Of a DNA stretch of 64,000 nt, positions 33,792 to 41,546 are shown piece after piece; position 1 is the first letter of the stretch; each line of letters starts with the position of its first letter. The stretch covers positions 124,001 to 188,000 of the forward strand of contig NZ_SMAI01000001.1 in assembly GCF_004346185.1 (NCBI RefSeq). The letters are read 5' to 3'. Made by a program: the position numbers and the translations under genes. Under the pieces are notes generated by a model. The model saw only the letters and a list, made by a program, of their open reading frames with translations. It was not told the DNA's origin and searched no databases. This DNA is from Aquabacter spiritensis. Lineage in GTDB: Bacteria; Pseudomonadota; Alphaproteobacteria; Rhizobiales; Xanthobacteraceae.

Positions 33792-35096
33792 TTACAGGCC
33801 GCGCACGCGGGGCCGGGCCTTCTGGCCCAGAGCGAGCGCGGTCACCGCCCAGACCAAAGCGTCGAGCCGGTCGGGCGAACGGCCGCTGGACAGGCCGTCG
33901 GCGGAGAAGTCGCACATCTCGTCCTCCAGCTCCGGGAAGGCGCCGGCATGGCGCACCCGGCTTTGCTCGTAGAGCGCGGCGACCGGCTCGGCGCGCAGGA
34001 ATTTGCCGCGCGTCGCCCGCACCATCTCCACCGGCACGGCGGGATCGATCTCGGCCAGCACCGCCTTGACCATCTCGCCGCCTTGGTTGACCTCGGCGAC
34101 GATGCGGTCGGCGGCAAAGCGCCGATAGAGCGCCACCGCCCGCGCCGCCCACACAGCCGGGCGCAGGCCGGCTTCGCTGGCATCCGCCAGGACATGGACG
34201 CACCCGCCCCCGTCGATCCCGGCGCAGACCAGGCCGCAGGCATCCGCCCCGGCGCGCGAGGAGGCCGGCGGATCAACCGCGACGACGATCCGCGCCAAAG
34301 GCGGGGCGGCGGCCTCGCGCAGCGCCTCGAGCGCGGCGCGGGCCCAGAGCGCGCCGGGCCGGTCCTCGATCAGTTCGCCGTCCAGCTCCTGCCGGCCGAG
34401 CCGCGTGCCGCCATAGCGGGCGAGCACGGCGTCGAGAAAGCCGGGGGCGAGGTGGCGGGCATTGTGGGCGGTGCGCGCCCGGGTCACGGCGGTCGCGGGA
34501 TCGGCGAGCAGGCGCTTCAGCAACGCGCTCGGCCGCGGCGTCGTGGTCACCATCTGGCGCGGCCGGGCGCCGAGCCGCAGGCCGAATTGCAGCATGTCGA
34601 AGGTCGCCTCGGCGCGGCGCCATTTGGCCAGTTCGTCGAGCCAGGCGGCCTCGAATTGCGGCCCGCGCAGGCTTTCCGGATCCTCCGCCGAAAAGCCCTG
34701 CGCCACCGCGCCATTGGGCCAGACCAGGCGGCGCCGAACCGCCTCCCAGCGCGGCCGGGTGGCGTCGTCATGCACCGCGCGCAGGCCGGACACGCCCTCG
34801 ACCATCACCTCGCGCACATCCGCCATGGTCTCGGCGACGAGCGCGATGCGGCCGACCGGCCGGTCGGCGAAAGGCGGGCGGCCGAGCGCCAGCCCGCGCA
34901 CCCATTCCGCCCCGGCGCGGGTCTTGCCGGCGCCGCGCCCGCCGAGCACCAGCCAGGTGATCCAGGGCGCCCCGCTCGGCGCGGCGGCGGGGGGCAATTG
35001 GTCCGGCCGCGCCCAGATTTCCCAGTCCGCCAGCAGGCGGGCGGCGACCGGCGCGGTGAGCAGCGCGAGCAGCGCCTCAGTCCGGCCGGTCTCCAC
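33792..35096 (-). CDS. GTA large terminase (g2-like)
   Basis: A 434-residue packaging motor from the GTG at 35096. The ATPase domain has Walker A (LGGRGAGKTR, about 51-60), a Walker B-like FEAAWLDELAK, and then an RNase-H-like nuclease with IVVAVDPPASS. PDQLPP precedes Walker A, as in other GTA terminases. The frame is open further upstream over the small terminase gene, so the start is not certain; the GTG overlaps that gene by 20 bp. In GTAs this enzyme packages random host DNA by the headful mode. Confidence 0.92.
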   Translation of the reverse strand: METGRTEALLALLTAPVAARLLADWEIWARPDQLPPAAAPSGAPWITWLVLGGRGAGKTRAGAEWVRGLALGRPPFADRPVGRIALVAETMADVREVMVEGVSGLRAVHDDATRPRWEAVRRRLVWPNGAVAQGFSAEDPESLRGPQFEAAWLDELAKWRRAEATFDMLQFGLRLGARPRQMVTTTPRPSALLKRLLADPATAVTRARTAHNARHLAPGFLDAVLARYGGTRLGRQELDGELIEDRPGALWARAALEALREAAAPPLARIVVAVDPPASSRAGADACGLVCAGIDGGGCVHVLADASEAGLRPAVWAARAVALYRRFAADRIVAEVNQGGEMVKAVLAEIDPAVPVEMVRATRGKFLRAEPVAALYEQSRVRHAGAFPELEDEMCDFSADGLSSGRSPDRLDALVWAVTALALGQKARPRVRGL

Positions 35097-35634
35097 GCAG
35101 CGCGTCAAGGCGGCGCGCAAGCTCGCGGCGGAAGCTGTCGAGATCGGCTGGGCCACGGGCGTCCTCGTCGTCTCTCGGGGGTCCGTCGTCGCGCGCGGCG
35201 GTGTCTTCGCGGGGCGCCGCGTCGTCGGCCGCGGCCTTGCGGGCGGCGGCGCCGAGCGCCGCCAATTCGCGCACCACGCGGGCCAGGACCGCGAGGGCGC
35301 GGGCGTCGCGCTCGGCCTCGGCGGGGGCGCCGCCGAGCGCGGCGAGCCGGGTCTCGATCTCGCAGACCTGCGCCTCCGCCGCGCGCCAGATGCGGTTGGC
35401 GAGCGAGCGGCGGCGGCGCAGATCGGGATCGCGCGCCCCGCTCGCGCCGAGCCGCCGGCGCGGCAGCGGCGCGGCGCGCACCGTGCCGTCCGGGGCGATC
35501 TCGCGGTCGAGCCAGGCATAGATGCGCGGGGCGCTGAAGCCGGTCTCGGCGGTGATGTCCTTGATCGCGCGCCCTTCGGCATACAAAGCGCGCACCGTCG
35601 CCACCTGCTGCGCGGAAGGACGCGGGTCGGTCAT
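35077..35634 (-). CDS. GTA small terminase (g1-like)
   Basis: A 185-residue protein with an N-terminal helix-turn-helix (QQVATVRALYAEGRAIKDI, ETGFSAPRIYAWLDRE), a helical middle (RIWRAAEAQVCEIETRLAALGG) and a charged, low-complexity stretch (about 140-168). It matches the newly recognised RcGTA gene 1 small terminase that lacks specific pac recognition. It is the first gene of the GTA operon, so the GTA promoter should lie in 35635-35760. Confidence 0.85.
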   Translation of the reverse strand: MTDPRPSAQQVATVRALYAEGRAIKDITAETGFSAPRIYAWLDREIAPDGTVRAAPLPRRRLGASGARDPDLRRRRSLANRIWRAAEAQVCEIETRLAALGGAPAEAERDARALAVLARVVRELAALGAAARKAAADDAAPREDTAARDDGPPRDDEDARGPADLDSFRRELARRLDALRGDRPD

Positions 35635-35920
35635 GGCAAAGCCTGCTCGCTGGGGAACCGCCCGGACGGCCCGTCAGGCGCAGATCCGGAACATGCAGGA
35701 ACCCTAGCCTAAGAGCGGCACGCTGTCAAGGGATTTTTTCCTAGAACGGCGATCGGAAAGGCTACTTATATGTGAAGTCATTCAATAACAACACCAGAAT
35801 AAATACAAATGACTTGACTTAACAATATGCATTATTGGTTCAAAAACAAATTTCATTATAAAACATTTTAAGATTATGAAATATATTTCAGATAATTATT
35901 TATTTAATATACGACTATAA

Positions 35921-36292
35921 TCAAATATCCATTCTCAATATTATACCATCAGGCATAAAGAACCCATTCATAGTATTATTTGATACGTAAGCACTCCCTA
36001 GTCCACTAATTTTTATGAACCCGCGCATCCCCATGATAGCGGGATGCGTGTCGTCAATCAACTCGACAGAGCTTATATCGATACCAGACACCTCTTCACG
36101 GTTCTTTGTTATTACATCGGCTACTATCCGATAAAACTCCTGATCCTTCATCCCTCGCTTCCCAACGATCCAAAGCCGCCAAAGATCGTTGTCCGGGTTA
36201 TGAACCCAGAGCACCGCGCGTGGCTTTATAGCAGTATCATCGAGGCGCCGAACGAGCGCTTGGCCACTCCTCACCAATACCTCTTTATCCAT
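35921..36292 (-). CDS. Unknown protein paired with a HEPN gene
   Basis: A 123-residue protein with mixed alpha/beta character (AVLWVHNPDNDLWRLWIVG, then SVELIDDTHPAIMGMRGFIKI). No family recognised. It starts 22 bp inside the 3' end of the HEPN gene, so the two are translationally linked. AT-rich codon use differs from all neighbours. The pair is organised like a two-gene defence or toxin/antitoxin unit, but nothing in its sequence proves this. Confidence 0.7.
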   Translation of the reverse strand: MDKEVLVRSGQALVRRLDDTAIKPRAVLWVHNPDNDLWRLWIVGKRGMKDQEFYRIVADVITKNREEVSGIDISSVELIDDTHPAIMGMRGFIKISGLGSAYVSNNTMNGFFMPDGIILRMDI

Positions 36293-36696
36293 GGCAGTAC
36301 TCCGTGGTCAGGATTAATGAGGGCTTCGAGAAAAAATTGAGTAGTGGATCGGTCCACGACATCATATCTGCGCTGCTCGCTCCATTTAGATACGATGCCC
36401 CAATTGGCGTGAAAAAATTGATCAGCGTTCTCTTGGCCTTTTAATTCGCTCTGCAGCCCTGCCACTCCGATAAGAACTCCAAGGTCATGAACGAAAATTT
36501 TATCAATGAATTTTTTATCTGGAATAGTATTAGCCTCAATTCTTGAAGCGATACACGCTTTAATCCCGAACTCGGCAGCGTAACCTCCTAAATAATAGGC
36601 GTTCGAATACCGTCCATTCAAAAAGAGAAGTTGAGCATCATCGGCCTTGGATTGCGCCAATTTTTCTAGGTCTGATTTCTTCAGCCCTTGAGCCAT
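36271..36696 (-). CDS. HEPN-domain protein
   Basis: A 141-residue helical protein with the HEPN pattern RYSNAYYLGGYAAEFGIKAC and, about 25 residues on, FVHDLGVLIGVAGL. AAGGA is 8 bases before the ATG at 36696; the frame extends upstream but without support. The catalytic R-x4-6-H motif of HEPN ribonucleases is not present, so this is more like the non-catalytic HEPN group that partners nucleotidyltransferases or other proteins. AT-rich and clearly foreign by composition; it overlaps its partner gene by 22 bp. Confidence 0.8.
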   Translation of the reverse strand: MAQGLKKSDLEKLAQSKADDAQLLFLNGRYSNAYYLGGYAAEFGIKACIASRIEANTIPDKKFIDKIFVHDLGVLIGVAGLQSELKGQENADQFFHANWGIVSKWSEQRRYDVVDRSTTQFFLEALINPDHGVLPWIKRYW

Positions 36697-36877
36697 AATG
36701 ATGTGTCCTTCAATGGTGGACAAGCTCCGACTACCGGAGGCTAACAAAGAATCGCTGAAGCGGAAGAGACCATAAGAGAAAAAAGCCTGTGCCGTCGATC
36801 GGAGCGGGCTAGCTGGCCGCCACCGAGCTGTCCACCCCGTGCGAGCTTTGTTACTCACTCAAACATAGCGAATTTCC

Positions 36878-37333
36878 TACGCTGAGTAGTTTAAAAAAAA
36901 TTGGTACAAGGCCCGCGTTTCGGCCACCTTCCGCACCACCACCTCAACCTCCTCGCCCAGAGCCTTGAACCCCGCCTCGATCTGCTCCAGGCGCGAGCGG
37001 GGGTCGAGGCGGAACAGACGGACTCCCGATTCCAATCGAGCCGGCGCGCCAGCTCCGCCCGCGGGACGCCCGCCGCCCGAGAAGGGTCCGAGAGAGCTGC
37101 ACTTTGAGCGGTGTCATCAGCGGCCGCCGCACCGGCGTGCCGCGCCCGCGCCGGAGAAGCGGGATGTTCGCGCCATCCGCGATCCGGCGGGCCAATGCCT
37201 CCTCGATGGCCGAGACCGCGTGGCGCAAAGCCTCTGTCGCGCCGAAGGTCGTCGCCTCGGGAAGCTGGGCACGGGCGACGAGATCGCTGCCGTCGTCGTC
37301 CAGCGTCAGGGTCACGGGAATATCGCGCATCAT
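36878..37333 (-). pseudogene. Frameshifted HicB-type antitoxin
   Basis: The first part reads MRDIPVTLTLDDDGSDLVAR and EEALARRIADGANIP, the HicB RNase-H-like fold. The DNA-binding tail is spread over two other frames: GVPRAELARRLDWNRESV in one and RLFRLDPRSRLEQIEAGF in another. So at least two indels lie near 37090 and 37021. No HicA toxin is adjacent on either side. The remnant touches the AT-rich island, suggesting decay of an older toxin-antitoxin locus. Confidence 0.75.
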
Positions 37334-37405
37334 TTCGATCCAGGATCCGCGTGAGCGTAGGATGGCACACGTGGCGCGCGCAAGCATCGGAGCGGCCCGG
37401 CCCGC

Positions 37406-37458
37406 CCCCTCCCCACCCCTCCCCCGCAAGCGGGAGAGGGAGCCGGGCGCGCCGGGGG
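37406..37458. repeat. CCGCAAGCGG palindromic repeat (family A, copy 1)
   Basis: A 53-bp C/G-strand-biased element with the palindrome core CTCCCCCGCAAGCGGGAG, identical over its full length to 37970-38022 and over 39 bp to 43314-43352. It lies in the 37334-37647 gap, which otherwise holds no gene I can support. Likely a REP-type non-autonomous intergenic repeat. Confidence 0.85.
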
Positions 37459-37647
37459 GCGGCGTGGCGCTTGGACGGGGCGGCCGTTGGGTTCGGCTCA
37501 GGCGGGCTATAGCGCCAACGAACCTGCGCTCCGTCTCTCCGCAGCGCGACGCGCATGGCTCCGGCCTTGCCCGCGAACCGCACCGAACAAACTGGATTTC
37601 CAGCCCCTACAGGCTTCATAGTCTCATCGCCACAGGGAGCAGGACGC

Positions 37648-37890
37648 ATGGATACGATCGGTCTGGCGCAGGCCAGGGCGCGTCTGGGGGCGGTGATCGC
37701 GCGCGTCGCGGCCGGCGCGGCGATCGTCATCACGCGGCGCGGCAAGCCGGTGGCGCGGCTCTCGGGCATCGCCGGGGCGCGCAGGCCGGTCGACGCGGCC
37801 CGGCTCCAGGCGCTGACGGCGACCCTGCCGCCGCAAGTGGAGGGTGCGGCAGACCTCGTGCGGGCGATGCGCGACGGCGACCGCTTTTGA
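37648..37890 (+). CDS. Orphan Phd/YefM-type antitoxin
   Basis: An 80-residue antitoxin: MDTIGLAQARARLGAVIARVAAGAAIVITRRGKPVARL is the Phd/YefM DNA-binding domain, and the C-terminal toxin-neutralising tail follows. The start at 37648 is chosen by family fit. A following ATG overlaps the TGA (37890-37892), where a VapC toxin would begin, but that frame has no PIN domain and soon enters repeat family A. So the toxin seems lost. It may act as a solitary regulator, or be drifting. Confidence 0.8.
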   Translation: MDTIGLAQARARLGAVIARVAAGAAIVITRRGKPVARLSGIAGARRPVDAARLQALTATLPPQVEGAADLVRAMRDGDRF

Positions 37891-37969
37891 TGCTCTCACG
37901 AGACGTCGCAGATCGTCGCGGCCCGGCTTTCCCCGGCCTCACCCCCTTCCCCTTCCCCTTCCCGGCCTC

Positions 37970-38022
37970 CCCCTCCCCACCCCTCCCCCGCAAGCGGGAG
38001 AGGGAGCCGGGCGCGCCGGGGG
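37970..38022. repeat. CCGCAAGCGG palindromic repeat (family A, copy 2)
   Basis: Identical over 53 bp and in the same orientation as 37406-37458, flanking the orphan antitoxin gene on the other side. The stretch 37891-38211 otherwise holds nothing I can support beyond a C-rich lead (37938-37968). Confidence 0.85.
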
Positions 38023-38211
38023 TGGGGTGGCGCGGCGATTGCGGAGGGTCCCGGCTTTCAAGATCGGCGCGGATGCGGCGGGGCGTCGCGCGGAAGCGTG
38101 GAAGCGCCCCTCCGCGCATCGCCCGACCCTCTCCCTCCCCCCGCCATTTGCCAAACGCCGCCGTCCCGTGGCACTGCCACGGCTGCGCTTCAACAGGCTC
38201 GGACCCGCGAC

Positions 38212-38427
38212 ATGACCGATACCAAGGACAGCAACGGCACCCTCCTCACGGACGGCGACAGCGTCACCCTGATCAAGGACCTCAAGGTGAAGGGCACCTC
38301 GGTCACGCTGAAGCGCGGCACGCTGGTGAAGAATATCCGCCTCACCGACGATCCGCGCGAGATCGAGTGCAATGCCGAGAAGGTCAAGGGCCTGGTGCTG
38401 AAGACGGAATTCCTCAAGAAGGCGTGA
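38212..38427 (+). CDS. PhnA-domain (YjdM-like) protein, C-terminal domain only
   Basis: A 71-residue protein (DSNGTLLTDGDSVTLIKDLK, then VKGTSVTLKRGTLVKNIRL) covering the PhnA/YjdM C-terminal SH3-like domain. The classical E. coli protein has an N-terminal zinc ribbon that is absent; many alphaproteobacteria carry this short form. The 'phosphonate' name is historical and does not show activity. No phn genes are near. Function unknown. Confidence 0.85.
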   Translation: MTDTKDSNGTLLTDGDSVTLIKDLKVKGTSVTLKRGTLVKNIRLTDDPREIECNAEKVKGLVLKTEFLKKA

Positions 38428-38497
38428 TCCGCCGGGCCGGCGCCCCCCGCCCCGCATCCGGCCGCACGCCGTCGCAACGCCCCCGCCTCAGGGCCCG

Positions 38498-38590
38498 CGC
38501 CGATCGGCGTGCCGCGCAAGCCGGTCGGACACCGCGGTCTCCAATACAGGATGAGCGCCGATCGGCACGCGGCGCAAGCCGATCGGATCC
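38498..38590. repeat. GATCGG-rich repeats (family B, copies 2 and 3)
   Basis: Two related units (38498-38529 and 38556-38590) share CGCCGATCGGC, a central GCGCAAGCC and a GGTCGGA/GATCGGATCC end, and resemble the copy at 10851-10887. They fill the gap between the PhnA-domain gene and the Hsp70-like gene. The gap is convergent, so a bidirectional terminator role is also possible. Confidence 0.6.
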
Positions 38591-38614
38591 GTTCAACCTG
38601 ATCGGCGACCGCCC

Positions 38615-39862
38615 TCACCCGTAGCGGCGGGCGGCCTCGATGGCGAGGCCGGTGCCGACCGAGCCGAACGTGTCGCCTTCCGCCACCCGCGCGTCGGGGA
38701 CGGCGGCGCGGATGGCGGCGCGGACATGGGCGAGCTTGGTCGAGCCGCCGGTGAGGAAGACCGCGTCGATCGCCCCGGCCGCGACCCCGGCGGCCGCAAG
38801 GCAGCCGGCGATGCGCCCGGCGATCCGCGCCGCCAGCGCGCCGGTATGGGCGAGCAGATCGTCATGCGCGATGCCGACCGAGAGCCCGGCCTCCAGCCAA
38901 TCGAGGTCGAGCGCGGTCTCGCCCGCCTCGGCGACGGCGATCTTGGCGCCCTCGGCGGCGAGGGCGAGGGTGTGGCCGCGCTCCTCGGCGACCACGCGGG
39001 CGAGCCGCGCCACCTTGTCCGGCTCGGCGGCGTCGCGTTCGAGGTCGCGGATCGTGCGCTGCACCTTGGCGTCGTAGAGCCGGTTGATCGCCGACCAGGT
39101 GGCGAGGTCGTGATAGAGCCCGGCCGGCATGGACAGGCCGGCGCGCTTCAAAGGCGCGCCATGGCCGAGCAGCGGCATCACCATGCCGAGCGAGAGCTGG
39201 CGGTCGAAATCCGTGCCGCCGATCCGCACGCCGTCATTGGCCAGGATGTCGCCCGCCCGCTCGGCCTTGCCGCGCCGCTCCGGCGAGAGCCGCACGACGG
39301 AGAAGTCCGAGGTGCCGCCGCCAATATCGGCGATCAGCGCCAGTTCCTCGCGCACCACCTGCCGCTCGTAATCGAGGCTGGCGGCGATCGGCTCGAACTG
39401 GAACGAGCGGGTGGCAAAGCCGATCTCCTCGGCGATGGCGTCGAGCACGGCCTCGGCGCGCCGGTCGCCTTCGGGATCGCCGTCGACGAAATGCACCGGC
39501 CGGCCCAGCACCACCGCGTCCAGCGGCGCGCCCGCCGCCGCCGCGCCGCGCGCGCGAACCTCGGCGAGGAAGGCGCCGATCACCGCCCGGAAGCCGAGCC
39601 GCTGGCGGCCGACGGCGGTGGTCTCGTCGATCAGGCTGGAGCCGAGCACCGCCTTCAGCGACCGCATCAGCCGGCCCTGCGCGCCGCCGACATAGGCCGC
39701 CATCGCCGCCCGGCCGAACACCGGGGCGCCCGCGCGGGGATAGAAGATCGCGCTCGGCAGCGTGTCCGCCCCGCCTTCCAGCGGCGCGAGGCGCGGTCCG
39801 CCGGCGGCGGCGAGGCCGAGCGTCGTGTTGGACGTGCCGAAATCGAGGCCGCAGGCCGCCAT
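38615..39862 (-). CDS. Hsp70-family protein (YegD-like)
   Basis: A 415-residue actin-fold ATPase. Motifs: phosphate-1 CGLDFGTSNTTLG, phosphate-2 ALIADIGGGTSDFSVV and the adenosine-binding VFLTGGSTKLAHVR. It ends with the nucleotide-binding domain and lacks the DnaK peptide-binding domain, as in YegD. AAGGAG precedes the ATG at 39862. Typical role: an auxiliary chaperone-like ATPase with unknown clients. It lies alone. Confidence 0.9.
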   Translation of the reverse strand: MAACGLDFGTSNTTLGLAAAGGPRLAPLEGGADTLPSAIFYPRAGAPVFGRAAMAAYVGGAQGRLMRSLKAVLGSSLIDETTAVGRQRLGFRAVIGAFLAEVRARGAAAAGAPLDAVVLGRPVHFVDGDPEGDRRAEAVLDAIAEEIGFATRSFQFEPIAASLDYERQVVREELALIADIGGGTSDFSVVRLSPERRGKAERAGDILANDGVRIGGTDFDRQLSLGMVMPLLGHGAPLKRAGLSMPAGLYHDLATWSAINRLYDAKVQRTIRDLERDAAEPDKVARLARVVAEERGHTLALAAEGAKIAVAEAGETALDLDWLEAGLSVGIAHDDLLAHTGALAARIAGRIAGCLAAAGVAAGAIDAVFLTGGSTKLAHVRAAIRAAVPDARVAEGDTFGSVGTGLAIEAARRYG

Positions 39863-39932
39863 CGTCCGCTCCTTCAAGGGGGGCGGGCTTGCTAGGCCAT
39901 GCTGCAGCGCAGCGCAAGGGGAAAAGGCGGGG

Positions 39933-40217
39933 TCAGCTGCAGGCGATGCGGCGGCCGAACAGAGCGCCGGCGGCGAAGACGAGGCCGAACACCGCGAGAT
40001 GGACCCAGAGCGGCAGCCAGTGGAAGAAGCCCCACGACACGCCCGCGCTCGCCGCGCCGATCACCAGAGCCGCCAGGATCGCGCCCGGGGTGACGGCCGG
40101 CTCTTCGCCGGCCGGCGCGGGGGCCGGGTCGGCCCCCTTGGGCTGCGCCGCAGCCGGCCGATCGCGCGGCGCTTCCGCCGGTTCCACGAGCCGCAAAGTG
40201 CGCCGCTCCGCACCCAT
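39933..40217 (-). CDS. Small membrane protein, unknown
   Basis: A 94-residue protein with an N-terminal Pro/Ala/Glu-rich cytoplasmic part (1-45) and two hydrophobic segments (about 46-66 and 69-88). The ATG at 40217 has a GAGGGA-like ribosome site. It ends in an Arg-Arg-Ile-Ala-Cys-Ser tail. Not recognised. It lies upstream of the Hsp70-like gene on the same strand with 70 bp between, so the two may be cotranscribed. Confidence 0.6.
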   Translation of the reverse strand: MGAERRTLRLVEPAEAPRDRPAAAQPKGADPAPAPAGEEPAVTPGAILAALVIGAASAGVSWGFFHWLPLWVHLAVFGLVFAAGALFGRRIACS

Positions 40218-40407
40218 CGCCGCGATCCCTCGCTTCGTTCTCCTCCGCGGCCTCGCGGCCGCCGGATCCCGAAACGATTTAAGGGCAGAGCCGGCCGACC
40301 TCAAGACCCGCCGGCGCCCCGCGCGCGATTTTCCGCGCCGGCCGGGGCGCGACCAGACCCAAGGCCAAATCCGCGACAAAGGCCGCGCTCACGCCCCGAG
40401 GGGCGCC

Positions 40408-41121
40408 CTACACGCTCTCGGCGTAGCGCTCATAGGCGTGCTCGACGGTGAGGATATGGGCGCGCATGGCGGCCGCCGCCTCCGCTTTGTCGCCGCGCAG
40501 GATCGCGGTCACCACCGCATCGTGCTCGGCATAGGACAGAGCGAGCCGGCCGAGATTGCGGAACTGGGCGCGGCGGAACGGCTGCAGCCGGCCGCGCGTC
40601 GCCAGCGTGATCTCGGCGAGATAATCGTTGTGCGCGCCGGAATACAGGAAGGTGTGGAAGCGGTCGTTGAGGAAGCTGTAATTGGTCTCGTCGCCGCGCC
40701 GCGTGAGATCGCCGAGATCGGCATGGATCGCCTGGAGCTGACCGCGCTCGGCCGGCGTCATGTGGAGCGCGCTCTGCCCGGCGCACAGCGCCTCCAGCTC
40801 CGCCATCACCTCGAACATGCCCCGCAGCCGCTCGATCGAGGGCTTGGCGACCAGCGCCGAGCGGTGCGGCCGGGTCTCGACCAGGCCGGAGGCGGCGAGG
40901 TCGCGGATCACCTCGCGCACCGGGGTGCGCGACACGCCGTAGCGCTTGGCGATGTCCATCTCCTCCAGCGCGGTGCCGGGTGCGATCCGCCCGCGCACGA
41001 TGTCGTCGGCGATCTGGAGCCGAAGCTCCTCGGTGCGGGTGACGGCGCGCACCGGCCCGCGGCGGCGGCGCGGCCGCACCGCACGCTCGCGGACCAGACT
41101 CGGGGAGACGGGGGTGCTCAT
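40408..41121 (-). CDS. GntR-family regulator, FadR/FCD subfamily
   Basis: A 237-residue regulator: basic N-terminus, winged helix (LRLQIADDIVRGRIAPGTAL, RYGVSRTPVREVIRDLAASGL) and an all-helical FCD ligand domain with the metal-binding His residues near NDRFHTFLYSGAHN and LTVEHAY. It is on the same strand as atzH-atzE-atzG and 32 bp downstream, so it most likely controls the hydrolase/transporter unit in response to a nitrogen-rich carboxylate. Confidence 0.92.
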   Translation of the reverse strand: MSTPVSPSLVRERAVRPRRRRGPVRAVTRTEELRLQIADDIVRGRIAPGTALEEMDIAKRYGVSRTPVREVIRDLAASGLVETRPHRSALVAKPSIERLRGMFEVMAELEALCAGQSALHMTPAERGQLQAIHADLGDLTRRGDETNYSFLNDRFHTFLYSGAHNDYLAEITLATRGRLQPFRRAQFRNLGRLALSYAEHDAVVTAILRGDKAEAAAAMRAHILTVEHAYERYAESV

Positions 41122-41153
41122 GGCCTCGGAGGTACCGGGAATCGCGGGGACGG

Positions 41154-41534
41154 TCAGGCGGGGATCAGGCTGACATGGGCGGCGACGATCTTCCAGCCGT
41201 CGGGAAAGCGCACCCAGCTCTGCTGCTGCCGGCCGACCTTGCCGGGGGCGGCCTCGCGCAGGAACAGGGTGGAGGCGACGGCGAAATCCGTCCCGTAGGT
41301 GGTGATCACCGTGCGCTCCAGCGTGCGCTCCAGCCCGACCGGCGAGCGGGCGCGCCGGAAGGCGCGGATGGCGTCCATGCCGTAGAGATTTTCCCCCGCG
41401 CCGTAGCGCAGGGTGCGGCCATCGTCGTGGAACAGGGCTTCCAGCGTCTCGACATCATTGGCGACGAGCGCCGCCTCGTAGCGGGCGAAGGCCGCCTCGA
41501 CTTCGGCGCGGACTTCGGGACGGTCGATCTCCAA
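41154..41534 (-). CDS. atzH: AtzH-like (DUF3225) dicarboxyurea amidohydrolase
   Basis: A 126-residue DUF3225/NTF2-like protein. The pattern ALVANDVETLEALFHDDGRTLRYGAGENLYGMDAIRAFR matches AtzH, which I recall hydrolyses 1,3-dicarboxyurea, the product of AtzEG. The start is a TTG at 41534 with AAGGA about 12 bases upstream; no ATG fits. It follows atzE by 12 bp. The small size and its place next to atzE and atzG make the call firm. Confidence 0.85.
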   Translation of the reverse strand: MEIDRPEVRAEVEAAFARYEAALVANDVETLEALFHDDGRTLRYGAGENLYGMDAIRAFRRARSPVGLERTLERTVITTYGTDFAVASTLFLREAAPGKVGRQQQSWVRFPDGWKIVAAHVSLIPA

Positions 41535-41546
41535 GGGGGGCGTCCT

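Larger units (their letters stand above)
35740..36900. other. AT-rich acquired island
   Basis: Base composition drops sharply to AT-rich here, with long A/T runs at 35760-35920, in a region otherwise near 70% GC. It holds the HEPN-domain gene and its unknown partner and stops near the frameshifted HicB remnant. The gap 35635-35920 holds the GTA promoter side and no gene I can support. No transposase, tRNA or clear direct repeats mark the edges. Composition implies recent horizontal transfer. Confidence 0.8.

Noticed and set aside
13107-35634. Reading the cluster as an inducible prophage
   Set aside because: No integrase, repressor, replication gene or attachment site is visible, the tape measure is short, and the gene order and TIM-barrel hub protein are those of RcGTA-type agents.
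35760-35920. Replication origin or partition site
   Set aside because: AT-rich but without DnaA-box clusters, iterons or parAB/repABC genes nearby.
36271-36696. Active HEPN ribonuclease toxin
   Set aside because: The R-x4-6-H catalytic motif is missing from the translated sequence.
37890-37970. VapC toxin gene after the Phd-type antitoxin
   Set aside because: The frame from the overlapping ATG lacks PIN-domain acidic residues and enters the C-rich repeat; treated as lost.
38212-38427. Phosphonate metabolism gene
   Set aside because: PhnA-domain proteins are not shown to act on phosphonates and no phn genes are near.
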